NCBI GenBank assembly: GCA_963733885.1
Contig: CAVTES010000016.1
Coordinates: forward strand, 1-64,000
Direction of reading: 5' to 3'
Length of the DNA stretch: 64,000 bases
From: JACVRW01 sp963733885
GTDB lineage: Bacteria; Actinomycetota; Thermoleophilia; Solirubrobacterales; Thermoleophilaceae
Position 1 is the first letter of the stretch, and every line of letters starts with the position of its first letter. The position numbers were made by a program, and so were the translations under genes. Positions 48,715-58,654 of this stretch are shown one piece after another. The notes beneath the pieces are model-generated. The model saw only the letters and a program-made list of their open reading frames with translations, had not been told where the DNA came from and searched no databases.

Positions 48715-48733
48715 ATCATCCGAATCGGGTGAT
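48715..48733. promoter_or_regulatory. 19-bp palindromic operator, site 3
   Basis: ATCATCCGAATCGGGTGAT, the most symmetric copy, between the divergent smORF-cydABDC operon (62 bases to the smORF start) and the GAP-family gene (37 bases). Confidence 0.78.
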
Positions 48734-48770
48734 TCGCGCCGGCGTGCTGTGTGGATAGGGTGGCCCGGTC

Positions 48771-49388
48771 GTGAACTGGGCGAAGATCCTCCCGATGGCG
48801 TTCGTGATGATCGCCGGCCCGCAGATCCTGAGCGCCATCTTCCTCGCGACGAGCGAGAACTGGCGCCGCAACTCGGCCGCCTACGTCGCCGGTGCGGCCC
48901 TGTCAATAACCGCGTTCGTCACGATCGCGTTCTTCGTCGGCTCGGGCCTCTCCGACGCCGGGGCGTCGGGGGACACGCTTGACATCGTGGTCCTGGTCCT
49001 TCTGGTTGCCGCGGCGCTCCACACATTCCTCAAGCGGAAGGAATCGGAGCCGCCGAAATGGATGGGCAAGCTGGAGGCGGCGAAGCCGAGGTTCTCGTTC
49101 AGGCTCGGCTTCCTGCTGCTGGGCGTGTTTCCGACCGACATCCTCACCTCGTGGGCCGTCGGCACCTTTCTGTCAAACCACGGCGATCCGTGGTGGCACT
49201 TGCTTCCATTCGTCCTGCTCACCCTGCTGTTCCTTGCGCTACCGGCGCTCCTGCTGCTGGTGTTCGGTCGACGGGCGCAGGAATTCCTCCCGAAGGCTCG
49301 CGACTGGATGAACACGCACTCGTGGGTCGTGAACGAGATCGTGATCGTGTTCTTCATCGCCATCACCGCCGACAGCCTGGCGGGGTAG
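48771..49388 (+). CDS. GAP-family (Sap-like) membrane protein
   Basis: 205 residues, six helices (LPMAFVMIAGPQILSAIFLA; FRLGFLLLGVFPTDILTSWA; C-terminal VVNEIVIVFFIAITADSLAG). Same broad family as the protein at 30402. GTG start 37 bases after the palindrome at 48715. Likely exporter-like; substrate unknown. Confidence 0.75.
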   Translation: MNWAKILPMAFVMIAGPQILSAIFLATSENWRRNSAAYVAGAALSITAFVTIAFFVGSGLSDAGASGDTLDIVVLVLLVAAALHTFLKRKESEPPKWMGKLEAAKPRFSFRLGFLLLGVFPTDILTSWAVGTFLSNHGDPWWHLLPFVLLTLLFLALPALLLLVFGRRAQEFLPKARDWMNTHSWVVNEIVIVFFIAITADSLAG

Positions 49389-49480
49389 CAGCGACTGTCC
49401 GCGAACCGGTTCGATCTACCGGCGCGCGCCCAGTTCCTGGGAGGCTGGCGGGTGCGACGAACGCCGCAAACAAAGTCCGA

Positions 49481-50461
49481 TCAGCCGCCCGCGAGGACGG
49501 CTGCGCCCACCGCGCCCGAAAGGTCCCCGAGCTTGGTGCGGAGCACCGCCGGAGGCTTGTCGGGCACGAAGAGGTGAGGCGTCATCTGCGCGACGATGCG
49601 ATCGACGAATGGCTGGCCGAGGCGGTCGCCGAGGCCGCCGCCCACGATGATCGCCTCCAGGTCGAGAAGGTTCTGTGCCGATGCAAGACCGATGCCCAGC
49701 GCCCGGGTCGCGTCCTCGACCAGCTTCTTGGTCATACGGTCGCCACCCTCGAGAGCCCTCGCATAGACGCCGGAGCTCACTCGCTGCCGGCCGCGCTTCT
49801 TCATGATGCGGAAGAGGCGCGTCTTGCGGCCGCGCTTGACTAGCCGTCGTGCCCGCCTCTCCATGCTCGCCCGCCCCGCGTACGCTTCGACACAGCCGCG
49901 GCGCCCGCAGGAGCAGCGCCGACCTCCGGGTTTCACCACCATGTGGCCGAACTCGCCCGCCGCCCCTCGCCCGTCGTGGAGTTCGCCGTCAAGGATGAGG
50001 CCTCCGCCGACACCGGTTCCGACCCAGACTCCGAGGAGGTTCTTGTAGGGCCGACCGGCCCCCCGGTGGTACTCGCCAAGAACGCCCACGCTGACATCGT
50101 TGTCGACCGTTACCTTTGTCCCGTCCAGCGCCGCGGAGACCAGCGGCCCCAGTTCGACGCGGTCGGAGAAGCCGGGGACATTCGCCGCCAGCAGCACCGC
50201 GCCTGCGTCCGGATCGATCTCCCCCGGGGTGCCGATGCCGATGCCCCCGAGATTGGCCTCTGTCACGGCGGCGGCCTCGAGTGACGTGCGGATCGTGCCG
50301 ACGATCGCGTCGACCACGTCCGAGGGCATTCCGGTCTGAGGAGTAAGCACCCGGGAGCTGCCCACGACCTTCTCGCCGCTCAGAACGACGGTCTGGATCT
50401 TCGTTCCCCCGAGGTCGACGCCTGCCGTCACCGTCTTGCTCGCCACGCTCTTCGTCGACAT
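49481..50461 (-). CDS. ROK-family sugar kinase, probable glucokinase
   Basis: 326 residues: ATP-binding AGVDLGGTKIQTVV, glucose-binding EFGHMVVKPGGRRCSCGRRG with the ROK zinc motif C-x-C-G-x2-G-C-x-E, and VDNDVSVGVLGEYHRGAG. A basic insertion (RRARRLVKRGRKTRLFRIMK) is unusual. ATG at 50461 chosen because GGGGAG lies 8 bases upstream. With gnd, pgi and zwf2 next to it, glucokinase is the likely role: it feeds glucose from trehalose into the same pathway (inference). Confidence 0.87.
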   Translation of the reverse strand: MSTKSVASKTVTAGVDLGGTKIQTVVLSGEKVVGSSRVLTPQTGMPSDVVDAIVGTIRTSLEAAAVTEANLGGIGIGTPGEIDPDAGAVLLAANVPGFSDRVELGPLVSAALDGTKVTVDNDVSVGVLGEYHRGAGRPYKNLLGVWVGTGVGGGLILDGELHDGRGAAGEFGHMVVKPGGRRCSCGRRGCVEAYAGRASMERRARRLVKRGRKTRLFRIMKKRGRQRVSSGVYARALEGGDRMTKKLVEDATRALGIGLASAQNLLDLEAIIVGGGLGDRLGQPFVDRIVAQMTPHLFVPDKPPAVLRTKLGDLSGAVGAAVLAGG

Positions 50462-50509
50462 GCTCACAACTCCCCGCTCGCTGGTGGAGGACCTCCAGCC
50501 GCAGCGCCG

Positions 50510-51544
50510 TCACGCAGCCTTCTCGTCGTGTCCACCGAACTCCTTGCGCATCGCCGAGAGCAGCTTGTCGGCGAAGTCGTCGAGACCGCGCGAGCCGAAG
50601 CGCGAATATAGAGCAGTCGTGAGGACGGGCGCCGGGACGCCCACGTCGATGGCGGCGACCGACGTCCATCGGCCCTCCCCGGAGTCGGACACGCGACCGG
50701 CGAACTCCTCGAGTCTCGGCGACGCGCACAGCGCCTCGGCCGTCAGGTCGAGCAGCCAGGAGCCGACGACGCTGCCGCGCCGCCAGACCTCGGCCACCTC
50801 GGTCGTGTCGATCTCGTACTGGTAGAGCTCGGGAGCCTCGAGCGGGGCGGTCTCGGCGTCCATCTCCCGCTGCCGCTTGCCCGCATCGGCGTTCTTGATG
50901 ATGTTCAGGCCCTCCGCGTACGCGGCCATGAGCCCGTACTCGACGCCGTTGTGCACCATCTTCACGAAGTGGCCGGCGCCGTTCGGACCGCAGTGGTAGT
51001 ACCCATTCTCGGCCGGGGTTGGTTGTCCGGTCCTTCCCGCTGTGCGCGGAGCGGAGTCGACGCCCGGGGCGATCGAGGCGAAGATCGGGCCGAGCCGCTC
51101 GACGACGTCCTTCTCCCCGCCGATCATCAAGCAGAATCCACGCTCGAAACCCCACACGCCGCCGCTTGTCCCGACGTCGACGTGGTGAATGCCCTTCTCC
51201 CGGAGCGCGGCCGCGTGACGGAGGTCGTCGTGGTAGTAGGTGTTGCCGCCATCGATGATGGTGTCTCCCGGCTCGAGCACCTCGGCCAACGAGGCGATCG
51301 TCTTGTCCGTGATCTCCCCGGCCGGAACCATCACCCAGGCCGTCCGCGGCTTCTCGAGCTTGGATGCGAACTCCTCCAAGGAGGCCGCGCCGTCGGCGCC
51401 GTCGGATTCGAGGGCCTTGACCGCGTCCGGGAAGACGTCGTAGCCGACGCAGCGGTGTCCGTCGCGCATGAGCCGCCGCACGAGGCCGGCGCCCATTCTG
51501 CCCAGGCCGACCATTCCGAGTTGCATGGGAGTCTTGGTAGCCAC
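50510..51544 (-). CDS. gnd: 6-phosphogluconate dehydrogenase, decarboxylating (GntZ/YqeC type)
   Basis: 344 residues, the short NAD-type enzyme. Rossmann start LGMVGLGRMGAGLVRRL, substrate motif DGGNTYYHDD, catalytic GAGHFVKMVHNGVEYG with Lys and Asn. Converts 6-phosphogluconate to ribulose 5-phosphate. GTG start with AAGGAG 6 bases upstream. Second step after G6PDH in the oxidative pentose phosphate pathway. Confidence 0.93.
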   Translation of the reverse strand: MATKTPMQLGMVGLGRMGAGLVRRLMRDGHRCVGYDVFPDAVKALESDGADGAASLEEFASKLEKPRTAWVMVPAGEITDKTIASLAEVLEPGDTIIDGGNTYYHDDLRHAAALREKGIHHVDVGTSGGVWGFERGFCLMIGGEKDVVERLGPIFASIAPGVDSAPRTAGRTGQPTPAENGYYHCGPNGAGHFVKMVHNGVEYGLMAAYAEGLNIIKNADAGKRQREMDAETAPLEAPELYQYEIDTTEVAEVWRRGSVVGSWLLDLTAEALCASPRLEEFAGRVSDSGEGRWTSVAAIDVGVPAPVLTTALYSRFGSRGLDDFADKLLSAMRKEFGGHDEKAA

Positions 51545-51625
51545 AGTTAGCTCCTTTCCGCTGATTCCATTCGACTCACGACGCCCGCAGGATGAACTGC
51601 AGCCGGATAGGCGAGGAAGCGTCGC

Positions 51626-53268
51626 TCATCGGATGGCTCGATAACGCCGGATCAACGCGTTCGTCGAGCTGTCGTGCTGCAGGTCGGGCTCCTCCCCTGC
51701 CTCGAGCTCGGGGATGATCCGCTTGGCCAGCACCTTGCCGAGCTCGACTCCCCACTGGTCGAAGGAGTCGATCCCCCAGATCGTGCCCTGGGTGAAGACG
51801 CTGTGCTCGTACAGCGCGACCAGAGCTCCAAGTGTGTGTGGGGTCAGCTTCTCGGCCAGGATCACGTTTGTAGGACGATTCCCCTCGAACACGCGGTGGG
51901 GGACCACCGCGTCGGCCGTTCCCTCGGCTCGGACCTCCTCCTCGGTCTTCCCGAACGCGAGCGCCTCGGCCTGCGCGAAGACGTTCGACATGAGGATGTC
52001 GTGGTGGTCGCGAAGCGGGTTCAGTGTCTTTCCGAACCCGATCAGGTCGACGGGAATGAGCTTCGTACCCTGGTGGATGAGCTGGTAGAAGCTGTGTTGG
52101 CCGTTGGTCCCGGGCTCGCCCCAGAAGACGGCGCCGGTGTGGTAGTCGACACGGCGGCCGTCGAGCGTGACGTGCTTCCCGTTCGACTCCATCGTCAGCT
52201 GCTGGAGGTAGGCGGGGAAGCGTTTCAGGTATTCGCTGTACGGCATGACACCCACGGTCTGGGCGCCGAAGAAGTCCCCGTACCAGACCGCGAGCAGGCC
52301 CATGAGGACAGGCAGGTTGCGCTCGAACGGCTCCGTACGGAAGTGCTCGTCCATCGCGTGGAAGCCGGCGAGCAGCTCGCGGAAGCCGTCGGGCCCGACG
52401 GCGAGCATGGTCGAGAGGCCGATCGCGGAGTCCATCGAGTAGCGGCCGCCGACCCAGTCCCAGAAGCCGAACATGTTGTCCGTGTCGATGCCGAACTTCG
52501 CGACCTCGTCGGCGTTCGTGGAGACGGCGACGAAGTGCTTCGCGATCGCTGCCTCGTCACCGAGTGCGGCGAGGGACCACTCCCGCGCCGAGTGCGCGTT
52601 CGTCATCGTCTCCAGGGTCGTGAACGTCTTCGAGGAGACGATGAAGAGCGTTTCGTCGGCCGCGAGGTCGCGGGTCGCCTCGGCGAAGTCGGTGGAGTCG
52701 ACGTTCGAAACAAAGCGGAACGTGAGGTCGCGCCGCGTGTAGTGGCGGAGGGCCTCGTACGCCATCACGGGACCGAGGTCCGAGCCGCCGATCCCGATGT
52801 TGACGACATTCCGGATCGCCTTGCCCGTATGGCCTTTCCACTCGCCCGAACGCACGCGGTCTGAAAATGCCGCCATCCGGTCGAGCACTTCGTGCACGTT
52901 CGCGACCACGTCATCCCCGTCGACCACGAGCGACATTCCCTTCGGCATGCGCAGGGCGACGTGGAGCACGGAGCGGCTCTCGGACACGTTGATTCGATCG
53001 CCGCGGAACATAGCGGCGGTCCGCTCGGCGAGCCCGGATTCGTGAGCCAGCTCGAGCAGGAGCTTGATCGTCTCGTCCGTGACCCGGTTCTTCGAGTAGT
53101 CGAGGTAGAGGCCGGCGCCTTCGGCGGCGAAGCGCTCGCCCCGGCGTCGTGTCCTCCGCGAAGAGCTCGCGCAGGTGGAGTTCGCGAGATCTCGGCGTGG
53201 TGGGCCTCGAGCGCCTTCCAGGCCGCGCGCTCCCGGAGTGGCGTCGTGCTGGTCCCGGTCATGGTCAT
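51626..53268 (-). CDS. pgi: Glucose-6-phosphate isomerase (two frameshifts near the 5' end)
   Basis: Joined, about 547 residues. Signature NIGIGGSDLGPVMAYEAL, glucose-phosphate loop FIVSSKTFTTLETMTNA, GEPGTNGQHSFYQLIHQG. Frame shifts near 53175 (after HAEIS) and 53140 (before ERFAAEGAGLYLDYSKNR) within 40 bases restore a complete N-terminus. ATG at 53268 has GGAGGA 6 bases upstream. Interconverts glucose and fructose 6-phosphate. The two close shifts are probably read errors in a GC-rich segment. Confidence 0.88.
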
Positions 53269-53323
53269 CTTGGTTCCTCCAGGCTCACGCGGTGAGCGCC
53301 GCGCTCTGCTTGTCGATGATCCA

Positions 53324-54769
53324 TCAACCCGGCAGCCAGGGGTCGTGCCAGCCCCCGACGTTGTCCACCAGGTTGTCAGCTGACTTAGGCCCCCACGAGC
53401 CTTGTTCGTACGCTTCGACCGGCGGCGGGGCGTCGAGTAGCGGCTGCACCACCCGCCACGTCTCCTCGAGCGCGTCCTGGCGCGCAAAGTGGCTCGAGTC
53501 GCCGACCATCGCCGCGTGCAGGAGCACCTCGTAGGCGGTGGGGCCCTCGCCGCCCATGCTCGCGAACTCCATGTCCAGCTGGACCGGGCGCACTCCGTAC
53601 GCCTCCGCCTTCTTCGCCTGCAGCCTGAGCCTGGCTCCGGGCGCTGGGCCGATCCGGAGCACGAGCTGGTTCGGCTCGGGCCGAGGCGCGTGCCTCGGGA
53701 CGAAGCCGAGCCAGGGTGTCGTCGAAAAGACGACTCGAACCTCGGTCACCGTCACGGGCAGCGACTTGCCGGCGCGGATGAAGAACGGCACGCCCGACCA
53801 GCGCCAGTTGTCGATCTCGAGCCGCATGGCGCAGTACGTCTCCGTCTGCGAACCAGGAGCAACTCCGGCCACATCGAGGTAGCCGCGGTATTGGCCGCGC
53901 ACGTAGTGGGCGGGGTCGGCGTCGGCCATCGCGACGAAGACGTCACGCTTGCGATCGTTGATCACGTCCTTGCCGCGTCCTGTAGGAGGCTCCATGGCGA
54001 CCAGGCTCAACACCTGCAGGATGTGGTTCTGGACGACGTCGCGCATGGCCCCCACCGGGTCGTAGAAATGGCCGCGATCCGCGATGCCGAAGTCCTCCGC
54101 CATCGTGATCTGGACCGAGGAGACGTACTGGCGGTTCCAGACCGGCTCCAGGATGGTGTTCGCCCAGCGGAGGAACAGGATGTCCTCGACCGACATCTTC
54201 CCCAGGAAGTGGTCGATCCGGTAGAGCTGCGACTCGTCGATCAGCGCGTGGAGTTGCTCGTTCAACTCGCGCGCTGACGCAAGGTCGTGCCCGAAGGGCT
54301 TCTCCACGACGACCCGCGCGTCCTTCGTGAGGCCCGCGTCGGCGAGGCCCGAGACCACCGTGGCGAAGAGCGAGGGCGGGACTTCGAGGTAGAAGACGGG
54401 CAGGCTCGCGCCGCTGATCGCCTCCGCGACCCGGCCGTAAGTCGCCGCATCAGCGAAGTCTCCATGGACGTACGAGAGCTTCTCGGCGAAGCGCTTGAAC
54501 ACGGCCTCGTCGAGTGGCTCGCCCGTTGCGACGATCGACTCGCGGGCCCGCTCGACGAGGTGCTCGAGCGTCCAGTCATCGAAGGCCACTCCGACGACGC
54601 GGCAGGAAAGGAGGCCGCGCTGCTCGAGCCGGTAGAGAGAGCGGAAGGTCATCACTCTCGCAAGGTCGCCCGTGATCCCGAACACCACGAACACGTCGGC
54701 GTGCCGCTGCTCGGCCTCGCCCTGGGCGCGGGCAAGGGGCTCGACCGAGGCTGCTGCTCCCGTCGTCAT
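53324..54769 (-). CDS. zwf: Glucose-6-phosphate dehydrogenase, copy 2 (intact)
   Basis: 481 residues: VFVVFGITGDLARVMTFRSL nucleotide motif, active-site RIDHFLGK with the catalytic Lys, NHILQ with the catalytic His, FIRAGKSLP. Oxidises glucose 6-phosphate to 6-phosphogluconolactone. ATG at 54769 overlaps the stop of ndh copy 2. Operon ndh2-zwf2-pgi-gnd-ROK reading left from the palindromes at 56142-56186. Confidence 0.94.
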   Translation of the reverse strand: MTTGAAASVEPLARAQGEAEQRHADVFVVFGITGDLARVMTFRSLYRLEQRGLLSCRVVGVAFDDWTLEHLVERARESIVATGEPLDEAVFKRFAEKLSYVHGDFADAATYGRVAEAISGASLPVFYLEVPPSLFATVVSGLADAGLTKDARVVVEKPFGHDLASARELNEQLHALIDESQLYRIDHFLGKMSVEDILFLRWANTILEPVWNRQYVSSVQITMAEDFGIADRGHFYDPVGAMRDVVQNHILQVLSLVAMEPPTGRGKDVINDRKRDVFVAMADADPAHYVRGQYRGYLDVAGVAPGSQTETYCAMRLEIDNWRWSGVPFFIRAGKSLPVTVTEVRVVFSTTPWLGFVPRHAPRPEPNQLVLRIGPAPGARLRLQAKKAEAYGVRPVQLDMEFASMGGEGPTAYEVLLHAAMVGDSSHFARQDALEETWRVVQPLLDAPPPVEAYEQGSWGPKSADNLVDNVGGWHDPWLPG

Positions 54770-56097
54770 TCCGCTCTCCTCGCCTTCCCGGGCTCGTCCG
54801 TCTCGACGACGATCCGGCCCGTGCGTTGGTGCGTGAGCGCGGTCCCGGCCCAGTCGACCACGGCCTTCGCGCGGTCCTCGTTGGTCGGCAGCAGAGCGAG
54901 ATGCACGGTGCCCCAGGCCAGCTGCGCGGCCCTCCCCTTCATCGTTCGGCCGCCGAGCATCTGCACCACGGCGGCGCCCCGGCCGATCGTCGCCATCGTG
55001 CCCTTGTCCTTGTATCTGAACGGCTTCGTCTGCTTCCCCGCGACCCGCCGGGCGATCGTCTCCCCGGCGTGCTCGCCGGACTGCAGCGCGACCGAGCCAA
55101 GCTGCGGCAGCACCTGCTCCGTCTTCGCGTCGGTGATCGCTGCGATATCGCCGAGCGCGTACACCTCCGGGTAAAGCGGAACGGTGAGCTCCGGCCCGAC
55201 GCCGATGCGGTTTCCTCGCTCGAGCTCGAGCCCGAGCGCCCGGACGAGCGCGTTGCCCTGCAAACCGGCGCCCCAGACGAGCGTGTGCGCGTCGAGCACC
55301 GTGCCCGACTTGAGCGTGACCCGAGTCGGAGAGACGGACTCGACCGCCTCCCCCACGACGACCTCCACCGTCCGCTTGGCCAACGCCTTCTCGGTGTAGG
55401 CGCGGATGTCGTCCTTGAACATCGAGAAGACCTGCGGCCCAGCCTCGACGAGGATGATCCGGGCCTTGGCCTCGGTGACGCCCGGAAAGTCCTTCGCGAG
55501 CTCACCGCGATAGAGCTCCGCGAGCGCACCGGCGCTCTCGACCCCGGTCGGCCCCCCGCCCACCACCACGACGTTCAGCGCGCCGTCGTCGACGAGGTCG
55601 GGGTTCCGGTCCGCGTCCTCCCACTTCCGCAGGACGTGGTCCTTTAGCCGCACGGCGTCCGGAAGCGTGTACATCGGAAAGGCGTGCTCCGCGGCCCCTT
55701 CGGTGCCGAAGAAGTTGACCTCCGCGCCGAGCGCGAGTACGAGGTAGTCGTAGGCGATCGGCGCCCGCTCCGCAAACTGCACCTCGCGCGCGTCGAGATC
55801 GACAGCGGTCACGGTTTCCTGATGGACCGTCGCGTTCTCCTGCCCGTGGACCAGGTCGCGCAGCGAATGGCCGACGGCGGTCTGCTCGAGCAGACCGGTC
55901 GCGAGCTGATACAGGAGCGGCTGGAAGGTGTGATAGTCGTGCCTGTCCACCAGCACGACCTCGACGTCGGCGCCCTTGAGTGCGCGCGCGGCGCCGATCC
56001 CGGCAAAGCCCCCGCCGAGAACGAGGACGCGTGGACGCCCGTCGCGGCCGTCGGCCGTCGCTACGTCGAGCACCGGTTCTTCGAAGCGCTCCGTCAT
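54766..56097 (-). CDS. ndh: NADH:quinone dehydrogenase type II (NDH-2), copy 2
   Basis: 443 residues: VLVLGGGFAGIGAARALKGA FAD motif, VVVVGGGPTGVESAGALAEL NAD motif, ALGDIAAITDAKTEQVLPQL, C-terminal anchor. About as diverged from copy 1 as an ancient paralogue. ATG at 56097, 44 bases from the palindrome at 56142. First gene of the operon with zwf2. Confidence 0.9.
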   Translation of the reverse strand: MTERFEEPVLDVATADGRDGRPRVLVLGGGFAGIGAARALKGADVEVVLVDRHDYHTFQPLLYQLATGLLEQTAVGHSLRDLVHGQENATVHQETVTAVDLDAREVQFAERAPIAYDYLVLALGAEVNFFGTEGAAEHAFPMYTLPDAVRLKDHVLRKWEDADRNPDLVDDGALNVVVVGGGPTGVESAGALAELYRGELAKDFPGVTEAKARIILVEAGPQVFSMFKDDIRAYTEKALAKRTVEVVVGEAVESVSPTRVTLKSGTVLDAHTLVWGAGLQGNALVRALGLELERGNRIGVGPELTVPLYPEVYALGDIAAITDAKTEQVLPQLGSVALQSGEHAGETIARRVAGKQTKPFRYKDKGTMATIGRGAAVVQMLGGRTMKGRAAQLAWGTVHLALLPTNEDRAKAVVDWAGTALTHQRTGRIVVETDEPGKARRAE

Positions 56098-56141
56098 CTT
56101 CTGGGCCTCGGCAACGTATACCGGCCGGCGAGAGGCCGACC

Positions 56142-56160
56142 ATCACCCCAATCGGATGAT
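56142..56160. promoter_or_regulatory. 19-bp palindromic operator, site 4
   Basis: ATCACCCCAATCGGATGAT, 44 bases before the ndh copy 2 start (minus strand); 7 bases from site 5. Confidence 0.75.
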
Positions 56161-56167
56161 CGTGCGC

Positions 56168-56186
56168 CTCACCCGGATCAGGTGAT
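56168..56186. promoter_or_regulatory. 19-bp palindromic operator, site 5
   Basis: CTCACCCGGATCAGGTGAT, 37 bases before the probable GTG start (56224) of the exporter gene. Confidence 0.72.
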
Positions 56187-56223
56187 GATCGGGCTGTTCG
56201 CGCCTGGTTGCCTCTCCGGTGAC

Positions 56224-57933
56224 GTGGCCGATGTCGACAAGGCCCAACCCTTGCCGGTCGAGGACAGCTCTGTGCCGGCGCGTGCAGGCGTCGTCCTCGT
56301 CTCGCTGATCCTGGTTGCGGCGGTCGCGAACTTGAACCTGGCGGTGGCCAACGTCGCGCTGCCGGACATCGGCAAGGCGTTCGACGCGGGGCAAACCGCG
56401 ATCAACCTGGTCGCCGTCGGCTACTCGCTGGGGCTGGCCGCGTCGGTGCTGTACCTCGGCGCGCTGGGGGATCGCTACGGGCGCAAGCTGATGCTGATCC
56501 TCGGCACCTCGTTGTCGATCCCGGCCTGCGTCGTGGCTGCCTTCGCCCCGTCGATCGAGGTCCTCTTCGGCGCGCGCCTCTTTGGCGGGCTGGCGGCGGG
56601 AATGGCCTATCCGACGACGCTGGCGTTGATCACCGCGCTGTGGTCGGGGCCGGCACGCACGAAGTCGATCGCGCTGTGGTCTGCCCTCGGCGGCGCCATC
56701 GCAGCGCTCGGACCACTCCTCTCGGGCGCGCTGCTCACCGGCTTCGAGTGGGGCTCCGTCTTCCTGGTCACGCTACCGCTCGCCGGTGTGGCCCTGTACA
56801 TGGCGGTCCGCTACGTGCCCGCCCACGTCAACGAGGCCACAGATCCGGTCGACAACCTCGGGGGGGTCCTATCGGTTCTGCTCGTAGCGGCGCTGGTGCT
56901 TTCGATCAACTTCGCGCCCGTGCCGAACAGAGGGACCCTGGCCTTGGGGCTCGCTGCGATCGCGCTGGCGGCGGCTGTGGCCTTCGTCGTGACCCAGCGC
57001 AAGGCGAAGGCGCCGCTATACGACCTCGCGGTGGCCGGACGCCGGATCTTCTGGGTCGCCGCGTGCGCGGGGATCATCGTGTTCGGCACGCTCATGGGAG
57101 CGATGTTCGTCGGCCAGCAGTTCCTGCAGAACGTGCTCGGATATTCGACGCTGGACGCGGGGCTCGCGATCCTGCCCGCGGCCGCGCTCATGGTGGTGGT
57201 GGCCCCGCGCTCCGCCAAGCTGGTGAGCGCGCGAGGCGCCCGTTTCACGCTGCTCCTCGGCTACGCGTTCTGTCTCCTGGGCTTTCTCACGATGCTCCTG
57301 CTCTGGAAGGAGGACATCTCCTACTGGAAGGTCGGACTTGGCTATGCATTCGTCGGGATCGGCGTCGGGTTCGCCGGTACGCCGGCCTCGCACTCTCTCA
57401 CCGGGTCGGTGCCGGTCCGTCGTGCCGGCATGGCCTCTGGGACGGCCGATCTCCAGCGTGACCTGGGCGGAGCGGTTATGCAGTCGATCCTCGGCGCGGT
57501 TCTCACCGCCGGCTACGCGGGGGCCATAGGCGCGGCCGTCGCAAGCTCACCCGAAGGGGACAAGGTCACGAACCAAGTCCAGACCGAGCTGACGAAGTCG
57601 TTCGCGAGCGCGGTCGACACGGCCGAGCGGTACCCGCAGTACGAGAGCCAGATCGTCGCGGCCGCGAAGTCGTCGTTCCTTCAGGGAGACGAGTGGGCCT
57701 ACATCGCCGGCATCGTGGCGATTCTGCTCGGAGCGGTGCTGATCTTCTTCCTGTTCCCGAAGAAGGAGAGGGAGGAGGAGCTTCTCGCTCGGTACCACTC
57801 GGAGGACGTCTCGGCCGTGGCCGTGCCCGCTCATGGCGTCCCGGGTCGGGCCGTCGCGCATCCCATGGCATCCGCCGACCCGGCGCGGGTTCATCCGCTC
57901 CGGGTGATGCGCGCTCCTACCCGGCGCCCATAA
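56224..57933 (+). CDS. DHA2-family MFS exporter
   Basis: About 569 residues, 14 helices: NLNLAVANVALPDIGKAFDA in helix 1, GALGDRYGRKLMLILG motif A, long polar segment between helices 13 and 14 (SSPEGDKVTNQVQTELTKS). The GTG at 56224 is preferred as start: an ATG at 56185 lies inside the palindrome. Substrate unknown; position upstream of gad raises the possibility of export of an amino-acid product (speculative). A tail of about 40 residues is cytoplasmic and histidine-containing. Confidence 0.82.
   Translation: MADVDKAQPLPVEDSSVPARAGVVLVSLILVAAVANLNLAVANVALPDIGKAFDAGQTAINLVAVGYSLGLAASVLYLGALGDRYGRKLMLILGTSLSIPACVVAAFAPSIEVLFGARLFGGLAAGMAYPTTLALITALWSGPARTKSIALWSALGGAIAALGPLLSGALLTGFEWGSVFLVTLPLAGVALYMAVRYVPAHVNEATDPVDNLGGVLSVLLVAALVLSINFAPVPNRGTLALGLAAIALAAAVAFVVTQRKAKAPLYDLAVAGRRIFWVAACAGIIVFGTLMGAMFVGQQFLQNVLGYSTLDAGLAILPAAALMVVVAPRSAKLVSARGARFTLLLGYAFCLLGFLTMLLLWKEDISYWKVGLGYAFVGIGVGFAGTPASHSLTGSVPVRRAGMASGTADLQRDLGGAVMQSILGAVLTAGYAGAIGAAVASSPEGDKVTNQVQTELTKSFASAVDTAERYPQYESQIVAAAKSSFLQGDEWAYIAGIVAILLGAVLIFFLFPKKEREEELLARYHSEDVSAVAVPAHGVPGRAVAHPMASADPARVHPLRVMRAPTRRP
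57890..57908. promoter_or_regulatory. 19-bp palindromic operator, site 7
   Basis: TTCATCCGCTCCGGGTGAT, over the last codons of the exporter gene and 51 bases before the YrhK-like gene. Confidence 0.65.
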
Positions 57934-57959
57934 GGTCGGGCTGTGTTCGAGGTGCGGCC

Positions 57960-58652
57960 TTGATAGGACACGCGCTGGCCTTCGCCCCGCGGCCGGCTAC
58001 CACGGTCGCCTGGGAGCGCTCGATCGCCGTGGGGTTTGCGGTCGGTTCGGCTTGTTTCTTCGTCGGACCGTTCCCGGGGTTCGTGCAGCTCGTCGGCACC
58101 GGGGCCGACGGCGCGGTCTTCTTCGCCGGCTCGGTGTTCTTCACGCTCGCAGCGGGCCTCGAGCTGCGTGAGGCCACGGCCAGGCGCGGACGCCGCTGGG
58201 GCGCCGATCCGTCGTGGTGGAGCGCCGCCGTTCAGTTCGTGGGCACGCTGCTCTTCAACGTCAGCACCTTCGATGCCATGCAGGACGGCCTCTCGACCCA
58301 GCAGGAGAATCGGCTGGTCTGGACTCCCGACGTGTTCGGCTCGGCGTGCTTCCTCGTTTCGGGCGCTCTTGCCTACCGCGTGGCGGCCAGGCCAGGCCTG
58401 CTCCCGGCGCGCTGGGACCGCGAATCGACGATGGCCGCCGTCAACCTGGTCGGGTGCGTGCTGTTCGGCGTGTCGGCCGTCGCGGCCTATGTGGTGCCCT
58501 CGAGCGGATCGATTCTCGATCTGGCCGCGGCGAACTGGAGCACGTCGCTCGGCGCTCTCTGCTTCTTCGTTGGTGCCCTGCTGGTTCTGCCCCGCCGGCA
58601 CCCGGAGCGCGCGCGCTCCGCTGCCCGGCCGATCCTCACCAAGGAGGTCTGA
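57960..58652 (+). CDS. YrhK-domain membrane protein
   Basis: 230 residues, six to seven helices in two related halves (FVGPFPGFVQLVGTGADGAV; FVGTLLFNVSTFDAMQDGLS; TMAAVNLVGCVLFGVSAVAA), matching the YrhK-like domain family. TTG start at 57960. Two bases separate its stop from the gad ATG, with AAGGAGG inside its 3' end, so both are one transcript. Confidence 0.7.
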   Translation: MIGHALAFAPRPATTVAWERSIAVGFAVGSACFFVGPFPGFVQLVGTGADGAVFFAGSVFFTLAAGLELREATARRGRRWGADPSWWSAAVQFVGTLLFNVSTFDAMQDGLSTQQENRLVWTPDVFGSACFLVSGALAYRVAARPGLLPARWDRESTMAAVNLVGCVLFGVSAVAAYVVPSSGSILDLAAANWSTSLGALCFFVGALLVLPRRHPERARSAARPILTKEV

Positions 58653-58654
58653 CC

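Noticed and set aside
49402..49413. Palindrome CGAACCGGTTCG between the convergent GAP-family and ROK genes
   Set aside because: Too short, no loop for a terminator and no second copy near a promoter.
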